Source of the DNA: Bacillota bacterium
Lineage (GTDB): Bacteria > Bacillota > Clostridia > Christensenellales > Aristaeellaceae
Length of the DNA: 30,755 nt
Assembly: GCA_023435435.1 (NCBI GenBank)
Contig: JAEYRW010000151.1
Location: 1 to 30,755, forward strand
Reading direction: 5' to 3'
The position numbers were made by a program, and so were the translations under genes. This document shows, in pieces, positions 1 through 7,250 of the stretch (positions are counted from its first letter, which is position 1; the number at the start of each line of letters is the position of its first letter). The notes beneath the pieces are model-generated. The model saw only the letters and a list, made by a program, of their open reading frames with translations. It had not been told where the DNA came from and did no database searches.

Positions 1-2
1 CC

Positions 3-116
3 CTGCCCCTCCCCGCCCTGGCGCGGGAATGCGGGCTCCCCGATCCTTTCGACGAAAAAACGCTCAACGACCTCGCGGCGTTTCTGGCGGACCAGCTCGA
101 AAAGCTCGAAACCTAA
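3..116 (+). CDS. C-terminal end of an unidentified protein, cut by the window edge
   Basis: An open frame runs in from the left edge and ends at a TAA at 114-116, giving 37 residues ending QLEKLET. The stretch is amphipathic and charged (LARECGLPDPFDEKTLNDLAAFLADQ region) and reads like the helical C-terminus of a real protein, but it is too short to assign a family. Its stop codon overlaps, tail to tail, the stop of the permease gene on the other strand at 113-115, so the two genes converge with no room for a separate terminator. Confidence 0.5.
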   Translation: MPLPALARECGLPDPFDEKTLNDLAAFLADQLEKLET

Positions 117-877
117 ACCGCCTTCCGGTCGAAGATCAGCGCCGCGCCGAAAAGGAACGCCGCACAGAACCCGAGCAGGACGAGTAGAGGCGCAAAATAG
201 TCGGAGGCGGGCCGCGTCCCCGCCAGAAGCTCCACTCCCCCGCTGGCCAGCAGCATGGGATTGACCTTTTGCGCGGCGGGAATGATGTTCAGAACCGCAA
301 GCATGGCGACGACGGCGCCCGCGAACAGCAGGCATCCATAACCGCTCTTCCAGAGGACCCCGCCCAGCATGAGCGCGGCGAGGAGCAGCACCCCGAACGC
401 CCAAACCCCAGTCAGCGCCGGCAAGAGGTTCTGTGTACCGTCCCCCGGCCAGAAATATGCGGTGTACGCCCATGTGACCAGAGCGCAGAGAAGGTACGCG
501 GCCGTCCAAAGGAGAACGGCGGACAGAATCTTCGCCGCGATCACCGCCCGGCGCGAAAGGCCCTTGGTGAGGGGCTGTATGAGGGTGCCCCGGGAAAACT
601 CCCCCGCCATCATGCCGGAAAACAGGATGGTGAGCACGATCAGCCCCATCTGCGGCACATTTTTGAAAAACTGCGCCCAGGAATCCAAAGCCGTCGGCGT
701 CGGGACAGTCATCGTAATCCCTTCCGGCAGAAAGCGCGCGACGATTTCCGGCGTGAGCTTGGCAACCAGCGGGTTCATGATTCCAAACAGCAGAAAAACA
801 AGTCCCAGCACGGTGAGCTTGTGGGCACGCGCCGCCTCCATGAGCTCCTTTTTGAAAAACGCGCGAAATCCGTTCAT
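113..877 (-). CDS. ABC-2 family transporter permease
   Basis: A 254-residue integral membrane protein with about six hydrophobic segments: near residues 22-42, 78-95, 117-138, 150-175, 180-200 and 228-248. It starts with a cytoplasmic basic N-terminus (FRAFFKKELMEAARAHK), a common opening for ABC-2 permeases of the NatB/YxlG type. The motif AGEFSRGTLIQPLTKGLSRR after the second segment is the typical coupling region of these permeases. Its ATG overlaps the stop of the ATPase gene as ATGA at 874-877, with GGAGG seven bases upstream, so the two are translated together and must form one transporter. The substrate cannot be read from the sequence; relatives export ions, peptides or membrane-active toxins. 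Confidence 0.9.
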   Translation of the reverse strand: MNGFRAFFKKELMEAARAHKLTVLGLVFLLFGIMNPLVAKLTPEIVARFLPEGITMTVPTPTALDSWAQFFKNVPQMGLIVLTILFSGMMAGEFSRGTLIQPLTKGLSRRAVIAAKILSAVLLWTAAYLLCALVTWAYTAYFWPGDGTQNLLPALTGVWAFGVLLLAALMLGGVLWKSGYGCLLFAGAVVAMLAVLNIIPAAQKVNPMLLASGGVELLAGTRPASDYFAPLLVLLGFCAAFLFGAALIFDRKAV

Positions 878-1776
878 TGCACCGCCTCCATGAACAGGCT
901 CTCCAGCGTGGGCTCAATGAGTTCCAGCCGGACGGGCCTGATGTTTTCCCGCGCAAGGCAGGCGATGAGCGCGCCCTCCGCATCCAGAATCGCCGACGAA
1001 CGCAGCGTCGCCGTCAGACCGCCGATTTCCGCGCCCACAAGCGCCGCTTTGCACTTCTCCAAATCCGCCCCGGCCGCAAACTCCACGAGCAGCCCGTCGT
1101 GCCTCCGCTGCGCGCGCAGCATAGCGAGGGTCCCTTCGAGAGCCAGCTTTCCGTCCTTCAAAACCGCCACCCGGTCGCAGATGCGCTCCGCGTCCGAAAG
1201 CGTATGGGTGGAAAACACCACCGTCGTCCTGCCCCGGAGTCCGCCCAGCATGTCGAGGATCTCCCTGCGCCCCATGGGGTCGAGGGCGGCGGTGGGTTCG
1301 TCGCAGATGAGGAGCTTCGGCTCTCCCAGCAGCGCCTGCGCGATGCCCAACCGCTGCTTCATTCCCCGGGAAAACCCGCCGATTTTCCGCTCGCAGTCCG
1401 CGAGCCCCACCCTTTCCAGGAGCGCGCCCGACCGGGCCTTGATCGCAGGCGCGCGCATGCCCGCGATTTCACCGCAAAAGCGCAGGTACTCGCGCGGCTT
1501 CATGTAGCCGTAGAATTCCGGCACGTCCGGAAGATAGCCGACCATGCGGTTGGTCTTTGTCTCGCCGTATCGGACGCGCGCGCCGCACACCTCGATGCCG
1601 CCCGCGTCCGCGCGCAAAAGCCCGAGGATCAGCTTCATGGTGGTGGTTTTGCCAGCGCCGTTCTGCCCGAGGAATCCGAACACACAGCCCTCCGGCACGG
1701 AAAACGAAAGCCCGTCCAGCACCCTGTGCGCGCCAAAGGACTTTGTAAGGCCCTCAATCTTCAGCGCGTCCATCAT
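874..1776 (-). CDS. ABC transporter ATP-binding protein
   Basis: A 300-residue ATPase. Walker A is GQNGAGKT at residues 37-44, the ABC signature FSRGMKQ is at about 135-141, and Walker B with the catalytic Glu is LLICDE at about 155-160, followed by PTAALDP and an H-loop in VVFSTHTLSDAE. The C-terminal 90 residues are the variable extension seen in ATPases that pair with ABC-2 permeases. The frame is open further upstream, but the start at 1776 is chosen because it overlaps the preceding stop as ATGA and has AGGAG at the right distance. It powers the permease encoded next. With the PLDc_N gene before it the order matches yxlE-yxlF-yxlG of Bacillus subtilis. Confidence 0.93.
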   Translation of the reverse strand: MMDALKIEGLTKSFGAHRVLDGLSFSVPEGCVFGFLGQNGAGKTTTMKLILGLLRADAGGIEVCGARVRYGETKTNRMVGYLPDVPEFYGYMKPREYLRFCGEIAGMRAPAIKARSGALLERVGLADCERKIGGFSRGMKQRLGIAQALLGEPKLLICDEPTAALDPMGRREILDMLGGLRGRTTVVFSTHTLSDAERICDRVAVLKDGKLALEGTLAMLRAQRRHDGLLVEFAAGADLEKCKAALVGAEIGGLTATLRSSAILDAEGALIACLARENIRPVRLELIEPTLESLFMEAVQ

Positions 1777-1979
1777 TCGTCGCTCCTGCCGAACGCGAAA
1801 TAGCAAATCGGCCCGATGATCTGGAAAATGACCACCACGACGACCCAGAGAACCCGGTTTCCGACCTTGTAATTTTTGTGTCTGAGCACGTGAATCAGCG
1901 CCACGAGCATCAGCGCGAGTTCGACGGCGACGAGCGGAATGAGAAAGGGCAGATATTCCTTCAAATCATTGATGTCCAT
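1773..1979 (-). CDS. Small PLDc_N-domain membrane protein (YxlE-like)
   Basis: A 68-residue protein with two transmembrane helices (about residues 9-29 and 42-62) and the PLDc_N signature: a basic HVLRHKNYK loop, a tryptophan-containing second helix, then IGPICYFAFGR at the end. Such proteins commonly sit beside ABC-2 type exporters and are thought to be membrane partners or modulators; no catalytic domain is present. The ATG at 1977-1979 has GGGAGG upstream and lies within the last codons of the regulator gene (14-base overlap). Its own stop overlaps the ATPase start. The frame extends upstream, but that part is only the antisense-like overlap with the regulator gene. Confidence 0.85.
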   Translation of the reverse strand: MDINDLKEYLPFLIPLVAVELALMLVALIHVLRHKNYKVGNRVLWVVVVVIFQIIGPICYFAFGRSDE

Positions 1980-3084
1980 AAAATCCTCCCAAATTGTCCC
2001 TGAGCGTGCCAACGATGTCCCGATACCGCGCGGTTTCCCGCAGCGGCAAAAACGCCGGATTGCTTTCCACGGCCTCGAGCATGCTCTCCCGGATGACCGG
2101 CTTGCTCCGAGGCGGCCGCGCACCCCCGTCCAAGCCCGAGAGCCAGCCATCCAGCATGTCGAAATAGCCGTCCCCGCGCAGCTCGTAGGAAAAATCCGCG
2201 CACAGCCTCGCGTAGCGCTCGAGCATCCCCAGAGCTTCGTCCGCCCGCTCCCGCGCGGCGTAAAACTGCGCCGCGGCGAGGTAGAACTGCGCCATGGTGT
2301 TGGAGTGAAGCTTGTCGAGATCGTACGCCTCCGCGACGGCGCGCGCGCGCCGGATGGTTTCTTCCGCCTGCCCGTCGTCCCCCACCATGGCGAGATAGGT
2401 CGGAGCGGCGCCCACGAGCAGAATCAGCGCCTGATAGATGGCGATCTGGGTGATCTCAACGGCCTCCCGCGTTTCGCCCAGCATCTGGTGTGCTTGCGCA
2501 ATGAGCGCGTTTTCCGTCATGATCGGCTTTTTGCCGTCCCCGAGAAGCGCCAGCGCCTCCTTCGGCGCGCCCAAAAGGAGGCGGCACACGGCCTCGAGCA
2601 GCGCGGTCTCCTTGGCCAAATCGATGTCTTCCGTCCCCGCGCGCACGCGGGCGCACAGCTCCGCCGCCTCGCGCAGGATCGCGGGTCGATCCTCGGGTTT
2701 GGGCGCGAGCATTTGGTGGTTGACGAGCAGAATCGCCATCCGGTAAAGGAGCGGCCAGCAGGAATAGTACTTTTTCACCGCCTCGCGCGCTTCGCCGACG
2801 ACGTCCGCGAAGGGCCTTGCCGCGAACGCGTCCGCAAGCCGGAGGTACAATCGCTCGATGTCCCGCTTTTCCATCTGCGGTTCATAACACATTAGCTCGT
2901 CGATGGTGATCCCGAAGTACGACGCCAGCAGGGGCAAAAGCGCGATGTCCGGATAGCTCTGCCCCGTCTCCCACTTGGACACCGACGCCTTTGAGACGCC
3001 CACGTGCGCCGCCAGCTCGTCCTGTGTGACGCCCTTCTCCCGCCGCATCCGCGTCAGCACCCGGGCGATTCCGATTTCCTTCAT
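1966..3084 (-). CDS. XRE-family transcriptional regulator with a helical-repeat C-terminal region
   Basis: A 372-residue protein. Residues 6-62 form an XRE/Cro-type helix-turn-helix (TQDELAAHVGVSKASVSKWE), and residues from about 70 onward are a long all-helical region rich in Ala and Leu that reads like TPR or SEL1-type repeats, as in peptide- or signal-responsive regulators. The start at 3084 was chosen over an open upstream extension because GGAGG precedes it and a TATAAT box lies just upstream of that. It heads the operon with the PLDc_N protein and ABC transporter and very probably controls it. What the repeat region senses is unknown. Confidence 0.88.
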   Translation of the reverse strand: MKEIGIARVLTRMRREKGVTQDELAAHVGVSKASVSKWETGQSYPDIALLPLLASYFGITIDELMCYEPQMEKRDIERLYLRLADAFAARPFADVVGEAREAVKKYYSCWPLLYRMAILLVNHQMLAPKPEDRPAILREAAELCARVRAGTEDIDLAKETALLEAVCRLLLGAPKEALALLGDGKKPIMTENALIAQAHQMLGETREAVEITQIAIYQALILLVGAAPTYLAMVGDDGQAEETIRRARAVAEAYDLDKLHSNTMAQFYLAAAQFYAARERADEALGMLERYARLCADFSYELRGDGYFDMLDGWLSGLDGGARPPRSKPVIRESMLEAVESNPAFLPLRETARYRDIVGTLRDNLGGFYGHQ

Positions 3085-3103
3085 TGCCTCGCCTCCGAGA
3101 CCC

Positions 3104-3131
3104 ATTATACCCGATCCCCTGAAATGCGCAA
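3104..3131 (-). promoter_or_regulatory. Probable promoter of the regulator-ABC operon
   Basis: A perfect TATAAT lies at 3104-3109 on the minus strand, about 20 bases before the ATG at 3084. The -35 candidate, TTGCGC at 3126-3131 with a 16-base spacer, matches only TTG of the consensus. The -10 box and its position make a promoter likely; the -35 is weak, which would suit a regulated promoter. Confidence 0.5.
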
Positions 3132-3161
3132 TGGATTTGTGCGCTACATTGTTTGATTTTG

Positions 3162-3629
3162 TCAACCGTCACGCAACTCATCCGCGTCGGGCGGCTGAAA
3201 CTGCGCCGCCCAGGCCCGCAGATTTTCGTCGGAAATGAAAAACACGGGGGCGTCGCCGACGACCCGGTTGCGCGCCTCGAGCCGCCTTTTCAGCTCGTCC
3301 AGAGGAACATCCATGAAGTGCAGCCGAAAATCCGCGCCCAGCGCGCGTGCCCGCGCGCGGAAATCATCCCGCTCCTCCCGCGCCCAGCAGCCGAAATCCA
3401 GAATCACGTCGGTGCCGAGGGCGAGTACCCGGGCGGCCACCGTCCACATGATCCGCTCGACCCGCGTATGGCGGTCGTTGTGCGCCGCCGCGCCGACGTC
3501 GTGGCCGAACAAAAACAGGTGCCATTCATCGGGCGTGAGCCGCAGCGCCCCCAATTCACCTTCCAACTCCTTCGCCCGGGTGGTCTTCCCGCTTCCGGGC
3601 AGTCCGATCATCAAGTGCAGTGTTGCCAA
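3162..3629 (-). CDS. Small P-loop kinase / AAA_33-type ATPase
   Basis: About 155 residues with a Walker A motif GLPGSGKTT almost at the N-terminus, then RLTPDEWHLFLFG, then DVILDFGCWAREERD (Walker B region), then a helical lid with RLEARNR. This layout matches small predicted nucleotide or small-molecule kinases of the AAA_33/zeta-like superfamily; the substrate is unknown. The start is uncertain: there is no ATG before the P-loop except one directly at it. A TTG at 3627-3629 preceded by GGGGGA is preferred, since it puts the P-loop at residue 9; another TTG lies at 3645-3647 without a ribosome binding site. It follows the terminator of the HPr operon, so it is probably transcribed separately. 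Confidence 0.75.
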   Translation of the reverse strand: MATLHLMIGLPGSGKTTRAKELEGELGALRLTPDEWHLFLFGHDVGAAAHNDRHTRVERIMWTVAARVLALGTDVILDFGCWAREERDDFRARARALGADFRLHFMDVPLDELKRRLEARNRVVGDAPVFFISDENLRAWAAQFQPPDADELRDG

Positions 3630-3649
3630 GTTCTTCCCCCATTCCAATC

Positions 3650-3677
3650 AAAAAAGCGCGACCCCGTCGGATCGCGC
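3650..3677 (-). terminator. Intrinsic terminator after the Crh-like HPr gene
   Basis: On the minus strand GCGCGATCC and GGGTCGCGC form a nine-pair stem with one G-U pair and a four-base loop, followed directly by six T. It lies 15 bases after the stop of the HPr-like gene and before the kinase start, so it closes the AI-2E to HPr operon. Confidence 0.85.
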
Positions 3678-3691
3678 CCATTTCCCGGCGC

Positions 3692-3943
3692 TCACGCCTC
3701 TATCAGCTCGCGTATGCTGCCCGCGGCCTTTTCCTCATCGCGGCCCTCCGCGATGATCCGGACCTGGGTGCCCTCGCGCAATTCCAGCGACAGAATCCCA
3801 ATCAGCGAACCCAGTACGACCCGCTTGTTGCCCATTTCCAGCTCCGTCACCGAATCGAATCTGGACGCGCGCTGGATGATCTCCGCCGCCAGGTCGGGCG
3901 TTATGCCGTCGGCGGCTCGAAACGTCGCCTCCAGCTTGACCAT
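3692..3943 (-). CDS. crh: Crh-like HPr-family protein lacking the catalytic histidine
   Basis: An 83-residue HPr fold protein. With the start at 3943 its numbering matches HPr exactly: the GIHARPA active-site motif is replaced by GITPDLA, so residue 15 is Thr and residue 17 is Asp, while the regulatory Ser46 is kept in LGSLIGILSL. Loss of His15 with retention of Ser46 is the hallmark of Crh, which cannot carry phosphate in the PTS but can be phosphorylated by HPr kinase and act in catabolite control. The start at 3943 has AAGGAG nine bases upstream; another ATG at 3964 overlaps the whiA stop. Its place after whiA matches the whiA-crh order of Bacillus. Confidence 0.85.
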   Translation of the reverse strand: MVKLEATFRAADGITPDLAAEIIQRASRFDSVTELEMGNKRVVLGSLIGILSLELREGTQVRIIAEGRDEEKAAGSIRELIEA

Positions 3944-3960
3944 GCCTTCACTCTCCTTGC

Positions 3961-4920
3961 TCATGACAAATCAATCTCTTCGCCGGCGCGCAGCCTGTCC
4001 GCGATGTCCGCGACGCGCCTGAGCCGCGCGTTCACGCCTGACTTTCCAAGCGGCGGGTTCATCAGCTCGCCAAGGCCTGCCAGCGAAATATCAGGGTTCT
4101 GGAGCCGCGCCTCCGCAACGCTCTTGAGCATCCCGGGAAGCCTGTCGAGCCCCAGCTGCGAATCAATGAAGCGAATGTCCTCGATCTGCTTTTCGGCGGA
4201 CAGCATCGCCCGGTTGATGTTGGAGCTGTCGCAGTTCACCTGACGGTTGATGTTCCCGCGCAACTCCTTGGCGATGCGGACATTTTCGAACGCGAGCACG
4301 CACGCGTGCGCGCCCAGAAGCGTCAAAACGTCCGCCACCTCCTCGCTTCCTTTTAAGTATACCACTTCTTTCGTCTTCCTGCAAGTATTTTTAGCATGAA
4401 TTTCAAAATATCGCAGCGATTCCATAATGCTTTGTGCGAACTGTTCACTCGGCGCGGCGAATTCTATATGATATGACTTATCAGGATTCGAAATTGTTCC
4501 GCAAAACAAAAACGCCGCGCGGAGATAAGCCGTGCGGCAGCAGGCAAACCGAAAAAGCTTTCCCTCCGGCGCCATGCGGACGCCGAACGGTGCGCTTTCA
4601 TCGAGAAGGTGCGCCTCCCGCAGGAGGGTTTTCGCATGCTCATCGGGAATGACGAGCTGATAGCGCGTCTGGCCGCTCAGCCTGTCGCTGCGCGACACGC
4701 GGATTTCGCAGGTGACGCCGAAATGCCTCTTGGCGATGGAAAAGTAGCGCCTGACGATCGTCGCCTCGGACGATGAGAGCGAAAGGCGGAAGATGCCCTT
4801 TCCGTGGATCGAGATGCCGCTGGACGCGAGCAGCGCGGACGCCAGTTCGGCCCGGGCGCAGCACACCTGATCGATGGGCGCGTGGGCGATTTCGGCGCGC
4901 GCTTCCGCCGCAAAAGACAT
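3961..4920 (-). CDS. whiA: WhiA, conserved DNA-binding cell-division/sporulation regulator
   Basis: A 319-residue protein of normal length for WhiA. The N-terminal part (SFAAEARAEIAH, then FRLSLSSSEATIVRRYF) is the degenerate LAGLIDADG-type domain, with FRFACCRTAYLRAAFLFCG in the second repeat. The C-terminal part, with CDSSNINRAMLSAEKQIEDI and the end LAGLGELMNPPLGKSGVNARLRR, is the helix-turn-helix with its invariant sequence. In Gram-positive bacteria it affects cell division and chromosome segregation, and in Actinobacteria sporulation. The ATG at 4920 follows the murB stop with one base between, so translation is coupled. The frame is open upstream but overlaps murB. No rapZ or yvcK lies next to it, which is unusual. 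Confidence 0.95.
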   Translation of the reverse strand: MSFAAEARAEIAHAPIDQVCCARAELASALLASSGISIHGKGIFRLSLSSSEATIVRRYFSIAKRHFGVTCEIRVSRSDRLSGQTRYQLVIPDEHAKTLLREAHLLDESAPFGVRMAPEGKLFRFACCRTAYLRAAFLFCGTISNPDKSYHIEFAAPSEQFAQSIMESLRYFEIHAKNTCRKTKEVVYLKGSEEVADVLTLLGAHACVLAFENVRIAKELRGNINRQVNCDSSNINRAMLSAEKQIEDIRFIDSQLGLDRLPGMLKSVAEARLQNPDISLAGLGELMNPPLGKSGVNARLRRVADIADRLRAGEEIDLS

Positions 4921-4921
4921 G

Positions 4922-5824
4922 TCAGTCCTCCCCCATGATCCGCACTTCGGGTTCGAGCGCCACGCCGCTTGCTTCCAGAACCCGCGCGCGCACCAGATCG
5001 ATGAGCGCGAGGATGTCCCGGGCCGTCGCACCGCACGCGTTGATGATGAACCCCGCATGCTTTTCGCTCACCATCGCGCCGCCCACCCGCGCGCCCTTGA
5101 GGCCCGCCTGCTCGATCAAGGCACCCGCGAAGTGCCCCTCGGGCCGCTTGAACGTCGAGCCCGCGCTGGGGAATTCCAGAGGCTGCTTTTCCCTGCGCCG
5201 TCCGTTCAGATCGTTCATCGTCCGGCGAATCTCCGCCGCGTCCCCCGGTCGGAGCGCCAGCGTCACCGACAAAACGACGCTCCCCTCGCGCAGGGGCCGC
5301 GTCGCGCGGTAGCGCATCTCCATTTCCGCAGGGCCGTAGCTGTATATTTTCCCATCCTTCAATATGCGCGCGGCGGCAAACACGTCCGAAATCTGCCCGC
5401 CGTAGGCGCCAGCGTTCATCGCCGTGCCGCCGCCGACGGTGCCGGGAATGCCCGAGGCAAACTCAAATCCCGTCAAAGAACGCGCAAGCGCGAACGCCGC
5501 CACCTTGGCAAGGGTCGCGCCGGCCTGGGCCACGACGCGCGTTCCGTCCGTCCCGAGGGCCGAAAAGTGTTCGCCTAAAACCGCCACCAACCCGCGAATG
5601 CCCCCGTCGCGCACGATGAGGTTCGAACCGTTCCCCATCACAAACACGGGGACGCGCAAGCGGCCCGCTTCCGAAAGGGCAAAAGCAAGCTCCTCCTCCG
5701 AGCCCGGCAAAAACAGGAGATCGGCCGGGCCGCCCACCCGAAACGTGGTGTGATCCGCCATCGGCTCGTCTCTCAAAACGCGCCCCGCGCATCGCGCTTC
5801 CAACAGGCGCGCAAGTTCTTCCAT
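4922..5824 (-). CDS. murB: UDP-N-acetylenolpyruvoylglucosamine reductase
   Basis: A 300-residue flavoenzyme that reduces UDP-GlcNAc-enolpyruvate to UDP-MurNAc with NADPH, the second committed step of peptidoglycan synthesis in the cytoplasm. Visible landmarks are HTTFRVGGPADLL at the start of the FAD domain, VMGNGSNLIVRDGGIRG (FAD binding), GIPGTVGGGTAMNAGAYGG, YRATRPLREGSVVLS, and the SAGSTFKRPEGHFAGALIEQAG block that contains the catalytic Ser of the short type II MurB enzymes. The ATG lies 13 bases after the MBOAT stop with GGAGG between them, so it is cotranscribed with the two membrane proteins before it and with whiA after it. Confidence 0.97.
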   Translation of the reverse strand: MEELARLLEARCAGRVLRDEPMADHTTFRVGGPADLLFLPGSEEELAFALSEAGRLRVPVFVMGNGSNLIVRDGGIRGLVAVLGEHFSALGTDGTRVVAQAGATLAKVAAFALARSLTGFEFASGIPGTVGGGTAMNAGAYGGQISDVFAAARILKDGKIYSYGPAEMEMRYRATRPLREGSVVLSVTLALRPGDAAEIRRTMNDLNGRRREKQPLEFPSAGSTFKRPEGHFAGALIEQAGLKGARVGGAMVSEKHAGFIINACGATARDILALIDLVRARVLEASGVALEPEVRIMGED

Positions 5825-5837
5825 GAACGGCCTCCGT

Positions 5838-7247
5838 CTAGAAATTAAAATAGATGAACGGATTGTAGTTGTTCATCGCGACATACGTCACCGCGACCAG
5901 CGTCAGCGCGACGAGAAGTCCCCCGCCCACCACGCGGATGACGCCGTCGGGCACCCGGAACGTCTTCCGGAAGATGTCATAGAGCGGCAGGCTGCAAACA
6001 AACGCCGCAAGCATGAACCAGCCGTATTCCTTAAAGATTACTGTCGTCGCGCCGTTCCAGAAGCCCGCGCCGGAGAAGCCGAACATGGCGCGGTAGATGA
6101 TTCCCGCATCCCACGTGCTGGTGGCACGCACGAGCACCGTGAGAACCGAAACCACCGGAAACGCGTAGAACCAGCCGATTCTGTGGTTCGCAAGCCACTT
6201 CGCCGCGCCGGTCAGCCGCTCGACGGCCAGAATGACGAACAGCCCGAAGCCCCAGAGCAGGAATTTCCAGTCCGCGCCGTGCCAGAGGCCCGTGAGTGAC
6301 CAAACCACGCACATGTTGAACAGAAGCCTCGCATTGGATTTCACACGGCTTCCGCCCAGCGGAAAGTAGAGGTAGTCCCGGAACCAGGTCGAGAGGGAGA
6401 TGTGCCACCTGCGCCAGAACTCCGTCACCGAGCGGCTCAACACAGGGTGATCGAAGTTTTCGAGGAAGTGAAAGCCGAACATCCGCCCCAGGCCGATGGC
6501 CATATCGGAATAGCCCGAAAAATCAAAGTATACCTGCGTCAGAAATCCAAGCGCCGCAAACCAGCCCATGACCACCGAAAGCTCCGAGGACTTGAGCGCG
6601 AAGGCGTAATCCACCGCCACCGCCAGGGTATTGGCCAAAAGCACCTTCTTGCAAAGCCCGATCAGGAACCTGCGCGCGCCGACGACGAAGTCGTCGAATG
6701 TCTCCCTGCGGCCGTCGATCTCTTCGGCGATGGTCTGATAGCGCACGATGGGCCCCGCGATCAACTGGGGAAAGAACGTGATGTACAGCGCCACGTTGAG
6801 AAGATTCTTCTGCACCTTGCCGTTCCCGCGCTTGACGTCGATGACGTAGCTCATCGCCTGAAACGTAAAAAAGGAGATGCCGATGGGCAGCGCGATTTCC
6901 GGCACCGGAAGGCTCAGCCGAAAGGCCCAGTTGACCGTATTCAGGGCAAGCATCGCGTATTTGAAGACGCCCAGCAGCCCCAGGTTAAAGATGACCATGA
7001 GGGTAAGCGCCAGCTTTTGAAGACCCTTCTTTTCGCGCGCCGCATCCACCCACAGCCCGAAAACCCAGTTGAAGCAAATGGAGGCGATCATGATGAGCAC
7101 GAATTTCGGCTCGCCCCACGCGTAAAAGCCGAGGCTCGCGAGGGTCAGAAACAGGTTCGCGGCGAAGCGCCAGCGCCTGATGATGTAATAACCGAGGATT
7201 ACGCAGGGAAGGAACGCAAATAAGAATATGTTGCTGGAGAAGACCAT
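5838..7247 (-). CDS. MBOAT-family membrane O-acyltransferase (AlgI/DltB type)
   Basis: A 469-residue polytopic protein. The N-terminus MVFSSNIFLFAFLPCVILGYY and GWGEPKFV-like YAWGEPKFVLIM segment are typical of the AlgI branch. The central VTEFWRRWHISLSTWFRDYLYFPLGG and the later SLTGLWHGADWKFLLWG carry the two family motifs, including the presumed catalytic His. Such proteins move acyl groups, often acetyl, across the membrane onto cell-surface polymers. Most need an extracytoplasmic SGNH or AlgX/AlgJ-type partner, and none is encoded beside it. It starts three bases after the AI-2E gene, with AGGAGG upstream, and leads straight into murB. The acceptor is unknown; peptidoglycan or a wall polymer is an inference from the murB neighbourhood. 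Confidence 0.93.
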   Translation of the reverse strand: MVFSSNIFLFAFLPCVILGYYIIRRWRFAANLFLTLASLGFYAWGEPKFVLIMIASICFNWVFGLWVDAAREKKGLQKLALTLMVIFNLGLLGVFKYAMLALNTVNWAFRLSLPVPEIALPIGISFFTFQAMSYVIDVKRGNGKVQKNLLNVALYITFFPQLIAGPIVRYQTIAEEIDGRRETFDDFVVGARRFLIGLCKKVLLANTLAVAVDYAFALKSSELSVVMGWFAALGFLTQVYFDFSGYSDMAIGLGRMFGFHFLENFDHPVLSRSVTEFWRRWHISLSTWFRDYLYFPLGGSRVKSNARLLFNMCVVWSLTGLWHGADWKFLLWGFGLFVILAVERLTGAAKWLANHRIGWFYAFPVVSVLTVLVRATSTWDAGIIYRAMFGFSGAGFWNGATTVIFKEYGWFMLAAFVCSLPLYDIFRKTFRVPDGVIRVVGGGLLVALTLVAVTYVAMNNYNPFIYFNF

Positions 7248-7250
7248 ATG

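Noticed and set aside
269..1507. A 412-codon plus-strand frame opposite the ABC permease and ATPase genes.
   Set aside because: It has the Arg/Pro/His-rich composition of an antisense frame in GC-rich DNA, and the minus strand holds clear Walker A, signature and Walker B motifs.
3137..3165. A perfect TTGACA on the minus strand at 3160-3165, a possible -35 box.
   Set aside because: No -10 box lies at 16-18 bases; the good TATAAT at 3104 is too far away.
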